Assembly: GCA_026991065.1 (NCBI GenBank)
Contig: JALXCG010000342.1
Coordinates: 1 to 6,352, forward strand
DNA from: Gemmatimonadota bacterium
GTDB taxonomy: Bacteria; GCA-2686955
Direction: 5' to 3'
Length of the DNA: 6,352 nt
Shown: piece by piece, positions 6,289 to 6,352 of the stretch
Layout of the letters: every line of letters starts with the position of its first letter
Position numbering within the stretch: position 1 is the stretch's first letter
Made by a program: the position numbers and the translations under genes
Notes under the pieces: model-generated
The model's input: only the letters and a program-made list of their open reading frames with translations
What the model was told of the DNA's origin: nothing
The model's database searches: none

Positions 6289-6352
6289 ATGACCTGGGAA
6301 GCTCCCGAAAACGAGAGCTGGCGCGGTGACATTCACCTGCCGGACGACTCCT
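6289..6352 (+). CDS. Start of an unidentified gene (3' end outside window)
   Basis: An open frame begins at ATG 6289 and continues to the window edge, reading MTWEAPENESWRGDIHLP and on. An in-frame ATG at 6274 would add five residues (MDGTS). The frame is closed by a TGA at 6226-6228, so the gene must start between there and 6289. The ribosome-binding site is weak for both candidate starts (GGA about eight bases before 6289). The 21 visible residues are acidic and lack a signal peptide, and I do not recognise a family. The gene is on the same strand as the YceI-family gene, about 175 bases downstream. Confidence 0.4.
   Translation, partial: MTWEAPENESWRGDIHLPDDS

Overview
This is a GC-rich bacterial chromosomal window with tightly packed protein-coding genes and no RNA genes, mobile elements, CRISPR arrays or long repeats that I can see. 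The high GC content, the frequent G/C third codon positions and the gene families point to a Gram-negative bacterium. The YceI-like protein has a Sec-type signal peptide and is probably periplasmic, and the large hydrolase is membrane-anchored. I cannot place the organism at phylum level from sequence alone.

Layout. Four genes lie on the minus strand and, read in their own direction, run from about 5273 down to position 1. The first is a polytopic membrane protein with a sulfatase/alkaline-phosphatase-superfamily domain (5273-3279). It is followed by a small CX5R dual-specificity/tyrosine-type phosphatase (3243-2707), then an M28-type zinc peptidase (2710-1622). Last is a patatin-like phospholipase (1472-1) that runs off the left edge of the window. 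The first three form a compact unit: 35 bases separate the first pair and a 4-base ATGA stop/start overlap joins the second pair. The patatin gene is separated by about 150 bases that contain a GC-rich palindrome followed by a T-rich stretch on the minus strand, so it may be a separate transcription unit. On the plus strand a YceI-family secreted protein (5392-6111) is transcribed divergently from the membrane hydrolase. A probable further gene begins near 6289 and leaves the window on the right.

Function. All four minus-strand genes encode hydrolases (sulfo/phospho-ester, phosphoester, peptide or cyclisation chemistry, lipid acyl ester). No single pathway can be named from sequence. The gene spacing supports co-expression of the first three, but a shared substrate is only a guess. 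The most unusual features are an apparent receiver-like domain fused in front of the patatin domain and the replacement of the formylglycine Cys/Arg signature by Ser/His in the sulfatase-like protein. The long plus-strand reading frames opposite the minus-strand genes are antisense shadows typical of GC-rich DNA.
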